Shown: positions 23,708 through 36,017, counted from the stretch's first letter. The stretch is 64,000 bases of DNA from Anastatus disparis (GCA_017163975.1 JAFFSR010000362.1:2312501-2376500); one strand, 5' to 3'. A program made the numbers and translations. The notes: generated by a model from the sequence alone, not told the origin.

Positions 23708-23916
23708 GCTGAAATTCAGCTAAAATTTAGCTGAAAGTTAGCTAAAAGTTGGCTGAAATTCAGATAAAATTTAGCTGAAAGTTAGCTGAGAGATAGCTGA
23801 AATTCAGATAAAATTTAGCTGAAAGTTAGCTAAAAGTTGGCTGAAATTCAGATAAAATTTAGCTGAAAGTTAGCTGAGAGATAGCTGAAAGGTAGTTAAT
23901 TGTTAGCTAATTTAAT
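23708..23916 (+). repeat. 11-bp minisatellite, 44-bp higher-order unit
   Basis: About 19 consecutive 11-mers of consensus GCTGAAANTTA. Variants recur in a fixed order (…ATTCA, …ATTTA, …AGTTA, then …AGTTG or …AGATA), giving a 44-bp unit repeated about four times. The length is divisible by 11 to the end, with decay in the last units. Confidence 0.9.
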
Positions 23917-24228
23917 TAATTGTTATCAAAAAATGAACGAAATTAGGAAGAGAAAAGAACATTGGGCTGAGCTCGAGGTAAATACGTTGAATGGTTGTGC
24001 TCCTATCGTAAAGCGATTGAATATTATTATAGATATCTTCAACATATTTAAAGTATTAAACTATCATAAAACGTTTTATTATACTTAACTTCATATACCT
24101 TAATAAGTGTATTTAACTTTTAATAAATACTAATCTTCATGACCAAGAAACAAAAAAAAAATAATAATTTTAAATTAATATAAATTTAAAAATTATATAT
24201 ATATAAAAGTTTATATTTGTAGAAGGAG

Positions 24229-24283
24229 ATGCAATGGGGGGGTTGGCGAGCGAAGCGAGCAGGGGGGAACCCCCCCTAGTATA
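24229..24283. repeat. GC-rich hairpin between TA tracts
   Basis: GGGGGGGTTGGCGAGCGAAG, then CGAGCAGGGGGG and an AACCCCCCC run, form a C/G-rich hairpin in otherwise AT-rich DNA. Such blocks often mark the ends of small mobile elements; I cannot assign a family. Confidence 0.45.
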
Positions 24284-24299
24284 TATATATATACATAAT

Positions 24300-24895
24300 G
24301 GAAAAATATATATATATATATAAATACAGTGCTACTCACGAAAATTTGACAATCTAAGAAAAAATTGGAAAAATTCAAAGTTTAATATCTCTGCGAAAAA
24401 TGATCGAATCTTAAAAATTTCAACTGGGTTTTAAAGTTTATACTAAAAGCCATCAAAAAACGTGAGTTTCGATATAAGGAAGTCGAAATATCAACCTTTT
24501 ATCCATAAAAAATAAAGCTATTTTAAAATTTTTTATTTATTTATTATATTATTAAAGAAGTTTATGTCGAAATGATAAAGTAGTGATAATTTTGTGATTA
24601 TGATAATTATGGATTTTGGTTATTTATAAATATTAAGTAATATAGTTGTTACATTTTTGAAAAAATTTATGTTAAAATGATAAAATGAATAGTGTTGTTA
24701 TTAAACTAACTTGGAATTTATAGCTTATATCGATATTATTAATAAAAAAATCAAATGTCTTTATATTTATTGTTAAAACATGAATGAATCACTAATTAAA
24801 CATTTCAAGTACCAAAATATTGTTATTATTATGTTTTCTATTTTTCACTTTTTTATTAATTTGTATTATTTTATTTTCTTTTTCTATAATTATAA
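24300..24895. other. AT-rich stretch, no gene recognised
   Basis: Nothing recognisable; short TA run at the left edge. Confidence 0.35.
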
Positions 24896-25270
24896 CCCGA
24901 TCGGAAATGATAACAGGGCGCCAGCTTGGCCCCAACTAGTTGCCAAGAAAGCCTAACAGGGCCCTCTCTAGGCAAACTGTAGTGAAGGATGGCGCTGTGT
25001 AACGGGGTGCTAGCGAGGCCCTTGGAAGGCAACGTCTTCTCTGCAGTAAATCTATATCTATATATAGCATAAACTATACAAAGTTAAATTTTGGTGAGGA
25101 AAAAAGCAATGTATAGTTTGTGTTGACGCATGCGCATATCATCGTAAAAAGGCTGGGCCCTGCTTGCGCCGTGTGTTACCCCCGTTACAAAATCAGCGTG
25201 GGCCACGCCTGGCGGCCTATAGAGGGCCTTGTATGCCATCTTGGCTAGCCACGATATCTTTCCGATCGGG
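24896..25270. mobile_element. GC-rich MITE with CCCGATCGGAAA ends
   Basis: Perfect 12-bp inverted ends CCCGATCGGAAA bound 375 bp that are much richer in G+C than the flanks. Subterminal blocks also pair loosely (GGGCGCCAGC, TAGCCAAGATGGC). No coding frame is present. The target duplication is unclear because the flanks are A-rich. The family is unassigned. Confidence 0.7.
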
Positions 25271-25687
25271 AAATAGACGGATTATCGATACACCACAATT
25301 TATAGAGTTGGAAATATAAAAAATATTTTACCAAATGGAAAATATGAAAAATAAATATTTTTTTGTTTGTATTTTAACTTTAAGATCGGTTAATTTACTA
25401 CAAAACAAAACTTTTTTCTCTCTAAAGTTCTTTTTTTAAGCAATTTTTTCGAAATATCAGCTGTTTGAAAAACAAGGATTTTTTTTAACGTGAATGAGTA
25501 TAACTCAGTCATCTGTAGTATCATTATTTATTGTTTATCAAATTCATATTTGTTCTTGTGAATGCCTATCAATCTTCCTGGAAATCTGAATGTCAGTCAG
25601 GGAAATAAATTTTGAAATTTTTCATATCGTCTATTAATTATAAAGAAATTTTCATGGAATCTAAGATTCTGATTGTTTTTGTTAATC
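25271..25687. other. AT-rich stretch, no gene recognised
   Basis: Nothing supported beyond short open frames. Confidence 0.35.
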
Positions 25688-25840
25688 TTAAGAGGCGGTC
25701 GGGACTATTTGCCACATGGGAACGCTGCGGTCAGGTGAGAGAAAATTGTAAAATAATTTTATATTTTTCTCTCACCTTAGATAAAGAAATAGTTTAAAAT
25801 ATTGTTGTAAAGCGAAAAATGCAGCGCGAGATAGAGCCGG
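25688..25840. mobile_element. left part of a TTAA MITE (same family as 2362-2773)
   Basis: TTAA at 25688-25691 is followed by GAGGCGGTCGGGACTA. Further in, TTTAAAATATTGTTGTAAAG and GCGAAAAAT match the interior of the MITE in the copia LTR. No right end was found, so the copy is truncated or diverged. Confidence 0.6.
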
Positions 25841-26938
25841 CGTGAGCATATGTATTCATCATTCTTTAGTATTACTTTCTTTGAGCACCTTTGTGTGAGC
25901 ACCGTTGCGTGGTCCTCTCTGAATAAGCGGTTCAATTCTTCGTGAAATTAAAGGAAGACTGCAACCAGCCTGAACCATTCTTTTTTTATTAAAAGTTGGT
26001 GGATTAAAGAATAATTTAAGCTAATTAAAATGTAAAAATTCTTAATTATATTGGTCACCAATGATTGATGCAATAAAATAAAAAAATCATTAAAAATGGC
26101 AAAATGGGTTTTTTTTTAAACTTTATGATGTTTTTACAGAGAAATGGTGCAATGTACGGCAAAATTGATAAGAATATTTTCGACTTAATATTTGATGAAA
26201 AACACGAAAAATTGTTTTTCAGCTAAAAATTAGCAAAATTTTCTTCAACCAGAAAATTGACTTTAGAGATTTTCCTAACCATTTTCCAGCTATCCACCCT
26301 CGAAATTCATGTTCAGGGGACCGAAATACATAGGAAAAACTTTGGTGGAGCCGTGGATCTCCATCGGCTACAGAAACTCTCCTAGCACATATTAGTTATA
26401 TATGTCCTCCGTATTCAGGTGAAATACCCCGGTTAAAATGTACATTGGTTTGAAAAGATCCTGATGTAAAAGAACCTTTCTAATTTTTTGCGGTTTTTGG
26501 TACCAGTTCATAATAAAACTTTGCGAACTTTTATGAAAAAAATTGTTATGATTGTCGTTGATACATTCAGAACTTTTTTGATTTATTAAGTTTTACTAAG
26601 GAATGGTAACCGGAATTTTATCGTATTCACAATTAATGAACAATTAAGATCGCTTTAGAATTGAACAGCACCGTCAAGTTTTCAGGAGAAACCTTTTGGA
26701 TTGTATTGTGACAAATTTTTAAGAAATATTTTTTACGTTTTATCATCTTGTGAATATATTTATTAAATTATTGGTAAATAAATGATTATAAATCTATGAG
26801 ATCAATTAAGATTACGGATTAATCTTTATATTTTCTATATACTGATTGAAAGGTTAGTGAAACTTCACGAACTCTATCGAAGTAAGTCGAGATGAGTTAT
26901 TACAATTTTGTAAAGAGTTTAATAGCTATTAAAGATTC
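25841..26938. other. AT-rich stretch, no gene recognised
   Basis: No coding feature. TTAAGAGGAGGTCGAG at 26939 is one more possible end of the TTAA MITE family. Confidence 0.35.
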
Positions 26939-27000
26939 TTAAGAGGAGGTCGAGTATATCTGTCCTATTCTAATCAAAGAATTGATTTTTTTTTACAAAA

Positions 27001-27269
27001 ACTAATAATTGTAGTAAAAAATAAAGAGATAGCCCCATCTTGTATCATAAAAAGCAATATTTTCTTTGATTAGGAAAAATTATTTTTATCGATACGTTTT
27101 GAAGAAAACCTTAAAAAACTTAAAAAATTGAGGTTTGGATGGACAATTCAGTTTTTCAAAGTTTTCTTTGAAACGAAGCGATGAAAATAATTTTTTCTCA
27201 TAAGAGAAAATATTGCTTTTTATTATACGAGATGGGGCTTTCTTCTTATTTTTTGCTACAATCATAAGG
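27001..27269. repeat. palindromic element
   Basis: The arms share GTAGYAAAAAATAA, GCCCCATCT and AAAAGCAATATTTTCT in opposite orientations; the whole 269 bp folds back with moderate divergence. The minus-strand 80-codon open frame overlapping it is not credible. Confidence 0.65.
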
Positions 27270-27313
27270 TTTTGCAGAAAAATTAAATTTTTAATTATAA
27301 AAGGATAGAGATA

Positions 27314-27724
27314 TGGAAATATCCACACGACTTTTAATCCTAGTAATAGGTCATATTACAGCTGTTCCTGGGTTTACCGCGTGATGCACATTATTCAAAC
27401 TAGGTTTAAATCTTTTGTGCTATCCTGTAACTCTATTTCTGATGTATTCTGTAAATGTGCCACAAATGGCCCAGCAGATAATTCTGTAAAAAGTAAATTT
27501 ACACATAAGATAAATTACGGTAATTTTCTATGCGTAAAAATAAATGTTTTATAGAATTATCTGCTGGGCCATTTGTGGCACATTTACAGAATACATCAGA
27601 AATAGAGTTACAGGATAGCACAAAAGATTTGAACCTAGTTTGAATAATGTGCATCACGCAGTAAACCCAGGAACAGCTGTAATATGACCTGTTACTAGGA
27701 TTAAAAGTTGTGTGGATATCCCCA
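27314..27724. mobile_element. TA-flanked full-length palindromic MITE, copy 1
   Basis: The 411-bp element starts TGGAAATATCCACACGAC and ends with the mirror of TGGGGATATCCACACAAC. It is flanked by TA on both sides (27312-27313 and 27725-27726), suggesting a Tc1/mariner-type duplication. The arms are almost perfectly complementary, leaving a small central loop. A second copy lies 350 bp away. Confidence 0.85.
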
Positions 27725-28076
27725 TATATGACCGGCTATTAATAAAATATCGTAAAAATTATTTATGATTGTCAGTAACGATTTTGAACTTATAAAAAAA
27801 TATACGTATTATTAAATTTTTCTAACTCTTGAAATAGTTTAGCATACAATAGAATTTTTCGATAGTGGAAATAGTGCCATTTCATACGACTAAGCTATTA
27901 ATTTTTTTTCTGAATAAATACAATAAATCGCACTGATTTATTAATACTAGGCAATTTTTCAGTTTATTAATAAGTTAATTTAATTTATATTATGATATGC
28001 CCTTCAAAAATCACTATTCAATATATTAGAAATTCATAAAGGATCTGAAGAAGTCATAATCATATTTATTGATATA

Positions 28077-28489
28077 TGGGGATATCCACACAACTTTTAA
28101 TCCTCTAGTAACAGGTCATAAAACAGCTGTTACTGGGTTACTGCATGATGCACATTATTTAAACTAGGTTCAAATCTTTTGTGCTATCCTGTAACTCTAT
28201 TTCTGATGTATTTTGTAAATGTTCCACAAACGGCGCAGTAGACATTTCTATAAAACGTTTATTTTTACACATAAAAAATTACCGTAATTTATCTTATGTG
28301 TAAATTTACTTTTTATAGAATTATCTGCTGCGCCGTTTGTGGCACATTTACAAAATACATCAGAAATAGAGTTACAGGATAGCACAAAAGATTAAAACCT
28401 AGTTTAAATAATGTGCATCATGCGGTAACCCATGAACAGCTGTAATATGACCTGTTACTAGAGAATTTAAAGTTGGGTGGATATACCCA
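28077..28489. mobile_element. TA-flanked full-length palindromic MITE, copy 2
   Basis: The 413-bp copy of the element at 27314-27724 has ends TGGGGATATCCACACAAC and TA at 28075-28076 and 28490-28491. It differs from copy 1 at scattered positions (for example GGCGCAG for GGCCCAG), so the two are independent insertions or an old duplication. Confidence 0.85.
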
Positions 28490-28491
28490 TA

Positions 28492-29599
28492 TAATACCAT
28501 AGTGGTACACATGAAATTAGAAAGATTCCAAAAATTTATAAATTACAATAACTTTTCTGATGAGGATATATTATTTAGATTAATATTATTTTTAAAATTA
28601 GATTACATTATTTTTATTTTTAAGAGCATGATGAAGCTTCCAGTCTTCTAATAATATTTCCAATCCTAAGTTATGAATAAACGGTGCGTTTAATCAAATT
28701 TTTTTGCGACAAAGAAAAAATTGGTAAGATTAAACTCGAGTGCGGACAACTCAAGATACCCACGAAAATACTACATAAAAAGTAATAATACGAACTTTCA
28801 ATGTAACGTACTTTAAGATTAGGTTTGTCGAGCTTGATATATAATTTCCAATCCAAGTTCATAAAAAAATAACAAGTTAAAATGATTTTTTATTTTAACA
28901 AAAATTATTGTATTAACATAGCTTTAGTGTGGACAAGTCATTAAATTTTTTTAATTTACGAATTTAAAATGATATTAATGAAATAAAAAAAGCAAAACTC
29001 GATTGCTGCAGCTCCAACATCAGATAAATATTGCGGAAAGAAACATAATGGATCACCTAAATTCACAATTTTATAAATTACAACTAAATCACTGGAAAAA
29101 TAGTTGCATACAATAGACTTTTCCAAATTTTATGATTAACGGCTTATAATTGAAATGTTATTGTCGGAACGATTCGGAAAACTTGAAACATTTATCAATT
29201 TTCATTTCATAATAGTTCTTAAACATTCTTTAAAGACCAGAAAAAAATTTGTTCTGATTCTTTCAGAAATTTTCGGGGCATTTTAACGAGGATATAACTG
29301 ATGATGATGTACCAAAATTCAACTGTAATAATCACAAATTTTCCAATCGAAAACGTTCTCATAAATAATTTCCATAACTTTATATTTTCCGAGAAAATAA
29401 TCATAATCTTCATAATTCTGCAAAAATGACGATTTATATTGACTTTTTCATAAATTTACGTAACTTATAGAAATTTTCTCCAATTATAATTCAGTTTACT
29501 TGTTTTTGTCATAAAGAACGAAAGATAATTAGTCTTAAAGCAGACTTAACGTAGGTAAATATTATTTTTTTATATACGCTTTTCTTATATTCGCCTTCA
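28492..29599. other. AT-rich stretch, no gene recognised
   Basis: Several 60-odd-codon minus-strand frames have no domains. Nothing else supported. Confidence 0.35.
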
Positions 29600-30010
29600 T
29601 GTCTGTTTATTTGTTTGTCTGTCTGTAATCAAATCTTGCGCGCTCGATTTCAGGCACTTTTTGACAGATATAAATTCTGAAAATTGGCATAGACTTTGGT
29701 CTTGGATGACAATACAATAATCAGTTTTCGTTTTGGTACCTGGACATCCAGGTCGATGATAAAGGGTGTGAAAAGTCATCTCCAAGGAAGTATAAGTGGG
29801 GAGGCTTTCTTTGGGTCAAGACGAGTTTCTCGGGGGTTTTCAGGGTTGCTAAAATCGAATTTGAGATCAAACAATTGCCACGAAGTGATGCACGGTGTTC
29901 AGAATACGCTTTGACGTCGTCTGCGAGGAAGTACAAGTGGGGGGGCTTTCTCTGGGTTGAGGTGGGTTCTCCGGGGGATTTCGGGGCTGCTAAAACCGAA
30001 TTCCATGTTT
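29600..30010 (+). repeat. dispersed repeat with two related monomers
   Basis: Two segments (about 29785-29865 and 29923-30003) share GGAAGTAYAAGTGGGG, GGCTTTCT and TGCTAAAAYCGAATT, spaced about 138 bp apart. They are preceded by CCTGGACATCCAGGTCGATG, a block like the A-type satellite at 14.6-18.8 kb. Short open frames on both strands overlap but no protein family is evident. Confidence 0.55.
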
Positions 30011-30207
30011 GAAAGTGAATCTATTATGCATAATAATGATTTAGGATGAAGAGGTCGAACTGGAGTACCAAGTCGCCGATAACGGATGTACCTGAGTGTA
30101 ATCTTTGAAGAGTCTGGTTGCAATGTAACTCTAAATGATAATAAAAACAATTTTAAGTTAAAAGTAGAAAATACAAAATTTTAAAAACATGCTTTAAAAA
30201 TAAAATA

Positions 30208-30548
30208 CAACAATTGAATAAATAGACTAAAAAGTATAAAATAAATAAATTAACTTTCTTAGAATTACTTTTATATAGTTTCATTTCAATAATCAATAGA
30301 AAATTTTACAACAAAAATTTAAAAAGAAAAATTTGGGCGCTGAAATTTTTTCTTAAATCTTTTCAAGAAATTATTAAAGATAGTATTGAAATTATTATTA
30401 GATTTACTGAAAATAAGTGCCCACCCTTCTCTTTAATAATTTTTGTTGTAAAATTTTATCTTGATTATTGCAATAAAACTGTATAAAAGTAATTTTAAGA
30501 AATTTAATTAATTTATTAAATACTTTTTAGTGCATTTTTTCAATTATT
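30208..30548. repeat. foldback/MITE-like inverted repeat
   Basis: The left arm (about 30208-30330) and right arm (about 30415-30548) share CACTAAAAAGTA-like, AATTACTTTTATA and AAAATTTTACAACAAAAATT blocks in opposite orientations. It is about 340 bp, with no target duplication resolved. Confidence 0.6.
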
Positions 30549-31467
30549 GGTTTTTTTTCAACAACGTGTTTTCAACATGAGAAAAACATTTTTTTATTTA
30601 ATTATATTATTTTACCAATTAGATAAACTAAAATATCTTCATATTATAATTTACAAAATATGTTATTTATGTGTTATTTCCAAAATCAATTATTGTTTTA
30701 AGTATTTATCTAAAGTTTATAGTATTCGAGAAAACAATTCATTAAGGAATTTATAGAAAAAAAATATTGAAATATTTACATTGTCTCATTACAACTCTTT
30801 TATGATTTAGACCTATAAAATTTTTTGTATATGTTTTGTGTATGAAAATATATGATTAATCTGTAACTGAAAGAAAAATTTATTGACCACCAGTTATTTT
30901 ATTACCGCAATTAATATAAATGCAAATCTTTGTACAATAACATAAAACTGGCTGACAATTGTTTGAAAAAACTAGGGAACGTCGATATCTTTATAAGATA
31001 ACCTTTTACTTTGGCATTCCGTACTTTTCTCAATAACGTCATGATAAATTTTCGATTTTTATACAAATATTTTTTATAATCACATCTTTTGTACTTGAAA
31101 ATTAATTTACAATTACAACAATTAATATTTGAGTAAAATATGAAAACCTTAATCAGACAAAGACAGCGTATCCGGCCCTTTTTTTTTAATTTGAAACTTT
31201 TAAATAAACATTTTTTGGTTACAAGTGCATGAAATTAATGTTTATGTATTTTTATAACAGAGTTGGGTTTTGTAAAATTGAATTTTCGTTAAAAAGATTA
31301 TAATTAAATTCATACTTAACAAATTTTAGACCTCGTAAAAATTTAATTTTAGGAACATTATTTATAAAATAAACTCTCAAATCATTCTTACTGGATCAAT
31401 AAACCTATAAATACATTGTATTTTATTATGTTATTCATTGTTTTGTTGTTTACTTTAAGGATTTAAA
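30549..31467. other. AT-rich stretch upstream of the hAT gene
   Basis: No credible coding frame. The left terminus of the hAT element should lie here, but I cannot identify its inverted repeat or 8-bp duplication. Confidence 0.35.
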
Positions 31468-31839
31468 ATGAACAGTGAAGAAAATTCAGTAGATAATATA
31501 GATGAATTGCTAGCTAGTTTAAGAGGTGGTATAGATGGTGAACCATTACATGATGATGGAAGTCAGGGGACAGCAAATAATGGTACCCATAATGAGTTAT
31601 CATGATTGAGTAATTCTACAGTAAAGACAAATGTTTCAACGGCACCTTCTGTTTCATTAAGTGATGAGTGAAAAGAAATGTTAGATGTCTGCTGTAAAAC
31701 TTGTTATTTGGATGGAAAATTTTTCGAAGCAGATTTGATGAAATCAAATGGCGATAAAATCATAGCAAAATACATGACTTGTAACCAGATTATTCAAGGA
31801 AATCTTAAAGTTTCATCAAATTTTTATCGCCATTCAAAG

Positions 31840-32530
31840 GTTATTGTTTTCATATGTATACGTTATTAAATCAACTAATTTATTTATTGTTATTGTGAGT
31901 TGCAAAATTTAAAAAGTAAAAATTGTACTTTTTGAAAAATACCTTGATAAGGTCAATATTTAATGGTATGAATTGAAAAAAATTTTGATGTTTTTTATGA
32001 CAGTACATTCAAATGCAAAGTTAATATTTAGATGAAATATCAAGTATCATGTTTCAATAAATATCTTGTTCAATGATGAATTTTCTCTTATGAATATATA
32101 AAATTGAACATTATTTATATTAAAGGTATATACCTTATCAGAAAAAAAGGTCAGCCATGTTAATAGGTGACAATAATACAAAATTTTATCTGTTATAGTA
32201 AACACAGAATAAAATGTTGTGTTCACTTTTTTACAATGTCATCAAATTGCTTTTTTAACACCTAGTCCAAAAGTACCATATTTTCTCCTGGTGTCGAAAA
32301 TAGAATATGGTATTTTTGGCCTCTTGTTGGAAAATTTGTATTTTCACCTCGAGAGTAAATAAAGAATGACTTTAATTTTATGTGAATTGTCATCCAAGCC
32401 GAAGAGGAGTTCTTTATTTTTACTCGCTCTAGGTAAAAAATATACTATTTCATACAAAACCAAAAAATTTTAATAATATTAAATGTTTATTTTGTATTAA
32501 TTTTATGATTTAACATAATTATATTTTTAG
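31840..32530 (+). other. intron 1 of the hAT gene
   Basis: Donor CAAAG|GTTATT and acceptor TTTTTAG|AGAAAA. Removing it joins the first zinc-finger His to the second. At 691 bp it is far longer than introns 2-3 and holds a small inverted repeat around 32270-32330 (CCAAAAGTACCATATT and its mirror). Confidence 0.7.
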
Positions 32531-33000
32531 AGAAAACATGAAGATAAACTACAAAGCTATCAGCAATATAAAAAATTTTTAAAATTGGATGGTGATGAAG
32601 GTGAAAATGATATTGTTTATCGACGTGTGACATGTGCTTCTTCTCAAAATACTTTTGAAAAAAATGTTGTTGAGTTTTTATTCAGAAATCAACTTTCTCT
32701 TCGTCTAGTTGAAGATTCAGCTTTTCGAAAAATATTTAATGGTTGTATATTTTATATAATATTTTTTTTATTACATTAATGAATAACATTTTATTTAAAA
32801 TATTTAGATTTCAAAATTAAACATGGCGACGCTCCGTTAAAACATTTGACTCGTTATATTGCTGGAAAAAAGTTGATGATTTATATTATAAACAATTAGA
32901 CAAGATTAAAATTGCTTTAGCCAATGCAAACCATGTCTGTACAACAGCAGATATTTGGACTGGGTCGAATAGAAGATTTTTAGGTGTAACTACTCATTGG

Positions 33001-33071
33001 GTAAGATAACATGTTATTAACATAAAGTAGTTAAGAAATTACAATAAAATCAAAATTATTTCTATTTGCAG
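33001..33071 (+). other. intron 3 of the hAT gene
   Basis: Consensus donor GTAAGA directly after CATTGG (His-Trp) and acceptor TTTGCAG before ATTGATGAT, 71 bp. The join restores the conserved HWID sequence of hAT transposases. Confidence 0.75.
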
Positions 33072-34869
33072 ATTGATGATATATCTTTGGAAAGAAGATC
33101 AGCAGCTTTAGCTTGTAGACGATTTGAAGGATCGCATACCTTTTACAATATAGCAGAGCAACTATCTCTTATCTATTCGACTTTCGAGCTAACTACTGAA
33201 AAAATTGTATCTACAGTTACGGATAATGGCAAAAAGTTTGTTAAAGCCTTCAAAGAATTTGGAATAGAAAATCCAGAAAATTATTTTCCAGGTTACTTAA
33301 ATTGTGATTTTAAATCAATTTTATTAAAAATTAAATAAATATACATTTAAATTATTGGATGAATAAAATCAATTATTGAATTAAATTAATATTATATAAT
33401 AAAATAAATTAATAACTGTCAATTATCGGTAGATTTTCTTTAGATTTTATAATTTTTCATGAAACAAAATTTAATTAAATAAATCTAAATTTATTAAAAA
33501 AACTAATTTTGCTTAAAAGTTATAAATATAATAAAAAAAATGCAAAAATTTAACTTCAAGATTATATGAAAAATCTTTATAAAATCTTAATAAATTTTCA
33601 AATTATTATATAAAAATTATTGCAGATGAGGATTCAAATGATTCTGAAGAGGAAATGGAAGAGTTTGAAGAAAATGATGGCGAAGAATCACTGTTTATGA
33701 ACAGTAACGATAATGTAGTTCCTGTAGAAGACGAAGCAATATTTTTAAATATAACACTATCTCGTCATTTTCGATGTGCCAGCCATACCTTGAGTTTGAT
33801 TGCAACAAAAGATCTTGTAGACGCAATTGACAGAGTTCCAAATATTAAAAAATGTCATAAATTTGTCATGAAAAAATGCCAACAATTATGGAAATGTTTA
33901 AGATGACCAAAAAAACGAGAAAAAATAAAAAAAATTTTCGAATGTAGTTTACAGAGGCCCATTACGAAAAAAAGATTTTGAATTTATTGAAGATTATTTG
34001 AAATTGTGTCAACCCCTGGCTTCAGAAATTGATATTTTACAAGGAGAAAAAGATTGTCATTATGGTTATCTTTTACTAACATTGTTGACTATCCGAAAAA
34101 AATGGAATACTTTATCGGCAAATAAAAGTTTGTCTATGTGTGAGCCACTGTTGAAATATTTAAAGGAAGCTTTGGACAAAAGATTTCATGATTTTTTTGA
34201 AATCCTTAACAATGGCGAATTAGCAGCTATAGCAGCACTCACGCACCCCAAATTTAGAGCAAAATGGATTTCGTGCTTTGATGAAAATACACAAGCAAAA
34301 ATAAAAAGGCTTGTTGAAGAATTGGTTAGGTCTAAAAAGCCGGAATCAGCTGTTCCAGATAATGAGGATACTGAAGACACGTTTTTTGATTTTAATGATG
34401 ACAGCTCAAATACATTACTGAACACGGGTTTTGCACCTCAAGAACAAGAAGAAAATGAACTGATGAGGTTTTTAAATGAAAAAACGATGTCTTTGGAGTC
34501 TTTAAATAATTTTCCAGTTGTTAAAAGCTTATTTTTGAAATTTAATGCCACATTACCTTCTTCAGCTCCAGTAGAAAGATTATTTTCTTATGCTACTTTA
34601 ATGAACATGCCAAAATTTAATAGATTGTTCGATATTGAATTCGAAAAACGAGTACTGTATAAAGCAAATGGACTCAAAAGTTATTTGTAAGGGCATAAAG
34701 CTTTGAACTTAATAATACTTATTTTATTATTTCTATGAATAAGCAAAAAGTTTAATAATTTATAGTTGATTATTTATAATTATACAGAAACATTTTTTAT
34801 AAAAGCAATCTTTCAATATGAATAGGTAAAAATTTTTTTAAATTATTATCACGACATTCAAAATTATCT

Positions 34870-35170
34870 AAAGATTTACAATGGCTGAGTAATCGCCACT
34901 TAATAAATCCGTTTCATATTAGAAAATAATCGCGATATTATTAAATATATGTAAGCTTACATTAGCTGAGTAATCGCCACTTCATAAATTCTTTTTAAAT
35001 GTTTCATATTATAAAATTATCGCGATATTATGAAATATATGAAAGCTTACATTGGCTAAGTAATCGCCACTTGAAAAGTTATTATTCAAACTCTTGTGTT
35101 AAATATGCAATCATGATATTAGAAATTATCCAAAAATGAACATTGGCTGAGTTATCGCCACATATAATAT
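34870..35170 (+). repeat. tandem repeat, 82-93 bp period
   Basis: Four copies of TTACAWTGGCTGAGTAATCG followed by CCACTT lie near 34876, 34968, 35050 and 35141. Between them lie TTTCATATT and ATCGCGATATTA blocks. It is close downstream of the hAT stop codon and may be part of that element's subterminal region. Confidence 0.75.
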
Positions 35171-36017
35171 TGTAAATTTTTACCAGCATGAAGTAAATAA
35201 ATAATTTAAATCAATAACATGAAAAAATTGTTTTATTGCTTTATATAAGGTCACATCGTATGGAAAAAAATTCAGAAGTCATGCATAAAAAGCGATAGAG
35301 AACCTGTGTATTTATGTGAGCCCACATAATTAATATACGATGTATCCATAGTCCATACACAATATGCATAAATGCGTCTAATTATGTAAATCTTATTCAT
35401 AGTCAATATATTATCTCCATTTTAATTTATTTTTATTCGAAAAACCAATTTTCTTATTAGCAAAGGACAGAAATATGATTCTTTCTCTTAAAATATATCT
35501 TCATTTTCTATAATTTTGTAATAGTATTAGATATCTCTAATGATTTCAAAGATTTATGTCTATTAAGGAATTAATATTTATAATAAATGATGTTTAAAAA
35601 AATTACTTTTTATTTTTGTAAAAAATTAAAGTTTCATGATTTCATGTAAATAGCAAGAATATTTATTGTTCAGTTAAATAAACAAAAATGTTGAATAAAG
35701 ATTGAATAAAAATTATATGTGAATGCATAACTGATTCAGGATTATGTTTGGAATTTGACTTATTTAGATTTTAAATGATTTAATTCAAATAAAATGAATT
35801 ACTAATATGATTTCTTAACTTTCGTGGTAAGTAAATAATTGCTAAGATTCATAAATTCTTAAATTTTTTATATAATAACGCTTATTACCTATATATCGGA
35901 ATGATGATTGATGAAAAAAAGTTAAAATTATTCACTAATTACGATAGTTATATGCTTTCTCGAAGTTAAATTTCGCTGGCATTATTTGAACGATAAATTC
36001 ATAAATTAGTAGGGATT
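35171..36017. other. AT-rich stretch, no gene recognised
   Basis: No coding frame or repeat can be supported. Confidence 0.35.

Larger units (their letters stand above)
31468..34690 (+). pseudogene. hAT-family transposase gene with introns, disrupted
   Basis: The start is the ATG at 31468. Predicted exons are 31468-31839, 32531-32740, 32808-33000, 33072-33291 and 33626-34690; each of the four gaps begins GT and ends AG and joining them keeps the frame. Exons 1-2 form a BED-type zinc finger (CCKTC, then NFYRHSK and, after splicing, RKH). The RNase H-like core shows CTTADIWTG (exon 3), GVTTHW/IDD across intron 3, and VTDNGKKF (exon 4). The C-terminal dimerisation domain has LPSSAPVERLFSYA. Defects are two TGA codons in exon 1, a lost base in an A-run near 32870, and a stop, frameshift and missing block near 33904-33990. 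The protein would catalyse cut-and-paste transposition. Confidence 0.85.

Noticed and set aside
23900..24088. 62-codon frame with MNEIRKRKEHWAELEV
   Set aside because: It starts in the minisatellite tail and has no domain or splice context; it could be a fragment of a coding sequence but nothing supports this.
27086..27328. 80-codon minus-strand frame
   Set aside because: It spans most of a palindromic element and part of the next MITE, with AT-driven Lys/Phe composition.
29696..30150. Overlapping frames of 70-83 codons on both strands
   Set aside because: They follow a dispersed repeat; there is no domain and both strands are equally open.
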